Assembly: GCF_034479555.1 (NCBI RefSeq)
Contig: NZ_CP140151.1
Span: 868,001 to 932,000 of the forward strand
Source of the DNA: Chromohalobacter canadensis
GTDB taxonomy: Bacteria > Pseudomonadota > Gammaproteobacteria > Pseudomonadales > Halomonadaceae
Reading direction: 5' to 3'
Length of the DNA: 64,000 nt
The notes below the pieces were generated by a model, which saw nothing but the letters and a program-made list of their open reading frames with translations, was not told where the DNA came from and did no database searches. A program made the translations under genes and the position numbers. How positions within the stretch are numbered: the stretch's first letter is position 1; every line of letters starts with the position of its first letter. Positions 63,385-64,000 of this stretch are shown here, in pieces.

Positions 63385-64000
63385 TCAGGCCCGCGCCACC
63401 TGCGAGCCTTCCGCGCCGAAGGCCAGTGCCCGCATCGCACCGCTATCGACGATCTCGATCTCCTTTCCGGCGATGCCGACCAGGCCCTGCTCCTCCAGGC
63501 GGCGGAAGGTGCGACTCATGGTCTCGGGCACCAGGCCCAGGTAGTTGCCCAGGTCGAGGCGCGACATCGGCAGGCGAAAGCGCAGCGCCGAGAGACCCCG
63601 TTCGGCGAAGCGCTCCGAGAACTTGAGCAGCACGACGGCCAGGCGCTGTTCGGCGGAACGACGCGAGAGTAGATGATTGGTGCTCTGCTCGGCGAGCAGT
63701 TCGCGGCTCATGATGCGCATCAGCCGATGCTGCAGGGACGGCGTGTGATCGCTCAGGGTTTCCAGTTCGGCGTAGGGAATCTCGCAGATGCTGGCCGTTT
63801 CCAGGGCGATCGCGCTCGACGGGTGATCCCGCGAGACGATGGCATCCAGGCCGATGACTTCACCCGGCAGATGAAACCCCGAGATATGTTCGTCGCCATT
63901 GGCCATCAGGGTCGAGGTCTTCACGGCCCCGGTGCGCACCGCGTAGATCGAGTTGAACCGCTGCCCGGCCTGGAACAGATAGTCACCCCGGGACACCGGC
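63385..64000 (-). CDS. CRP/FNR-family regulator, ANR-like (N-terminus outside window)
   Basis: The visible part of ~204 residues begins in the cyclic-nucleotide-binding-like fold (SRGDYLFQAGQRFNSIYAVR; GFHLPGEVIGLDAI) and continues to the dimer helix and the helix-turn-helix (MSRLDLGNYLGLVPETMSRTFRRLE). The recognition helix ETMSRTFRRL is FNR/ANR-type and would read TTGAT/ATCAA sites. The N-terminal [4Fe-4S] cysteines, if present, lie beyond the window edge. Three matching boxes occur in the last 4.5 kb of the window, near nirK, the HemN-like gene and the P450 remnant. Confidence 0.9.
   Translation of the reverse strand, partial: PVSRGDYLFQAGQRFNSIYAVRTGAVKTSTLMANGDEHISGFHLPGEVIGLDAIVSRDHPSSAIALETASICEIPYAELETLSDHTPSLQHRLMRIMSRELLAEQSTNHLLSRRSAEQRLAVVLLKFSERFAERGLSALRFRLPMSRLDLGNYLGLVPETMSRTFRRLEEQGLVGIAGKEIEIVDSGAMRALAFGAEGSQVARA

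Overview
The window is GC-rich and densely coded. Gene content (assimilatory CysIJ, an NhaC-type carrier, hydroxyproline catabolism, copper nitrite reductase, HemN and an FNR-type regulator) suggests a moderately halophilic gammaproteobacterium of the Halomonas/Chromohalobacter type. That placement is an inference from content and protein style; no rRNA or other marker is present. I see no tRNA, rRNA, CRISPR array, insertion sequence or prophage.

Layout. 1-2.1 kb: 3' part of a YdeP-type molybdopterin oxidoreductase. 2.3-5.8 kb: a three-gene set, PabB-PabC fusion, PabA and an AurF-type di-iron N-oxygenase, which predicts conversion of chorismate to p-aminobenzoate and then an N-oxygenated product such as p-nitrobenzoate. 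5.9-9.4 kb: cysJ-cysI (reverse strand). 9.6-11.1 kb: dienelactone hydrolase and a glutathione transferase. 11.5-15.5 kb: an Fe-siderophore ABC importer (binding protein, two permeases, ATPase), followed by a flavin reductase-like protein and a small C4 zinc-finger protein. 17-23 kb: a 4-hydroxyproline catabolic block (epimerase, deaminase, GntR regulator, D-hydroxyproline oxidase, NhaC-type carrier) with a shared operator-like sequence. 23-28.7 kb: GNAT-nitrilase fusion, MtfA, DUF748 protein and an APH-like kinase.

28.7-33.4 kb (reverse strand) is the most unusual locus. It encodes a 778-residue protein with a tubulin-tyrosine-ligase ATP-grasp domain, a PqqD-like domain and a C-terminal region that may be HprK-related; a DoxX membrane protein; two small paralogous proteins with a shared N-terminal leader and strictly alternating Glu/Ala/Gly(/Pro) tails that resemble tubulin C-terminal tails; a DinB-like protein; and a DUF302 protein. 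The architecture suggests a RiPP-like peptide modification system in which the ligase acts on the acidic tails.

33.6-41.9 kb: YnjBCD-type ABC transporter, DUF3047 protein, glutaredoxin, two 'arsenosugar' glycosyltransferase-family proteins and a TVP38-flavoprotein fusion. 41.9-45.1 kb: haloacid dehalogenase, argC, egtB. 45.1-53.5 kb: a complex I-like operon (A, a B/D-like fusion, H, J, K, L, M, N) without NADH or Fe-S subunits; the B/D-like protein has lost the cluster N2 cysteines. 53.7-56.1 kb: EamA exporter, LysR regulator, short ExoD-like protein. 56.1-64 kb: a nitrogen-oxide/heme region (hemN, a membrane protein, nnrS, a P450 remnant, SirB2, a cupredoxin-nirK, a HemN paralog without the radical-SAM cysteines, and an FNR-family regulator cut by the window edge) with three FNR/ANR-like boxes.
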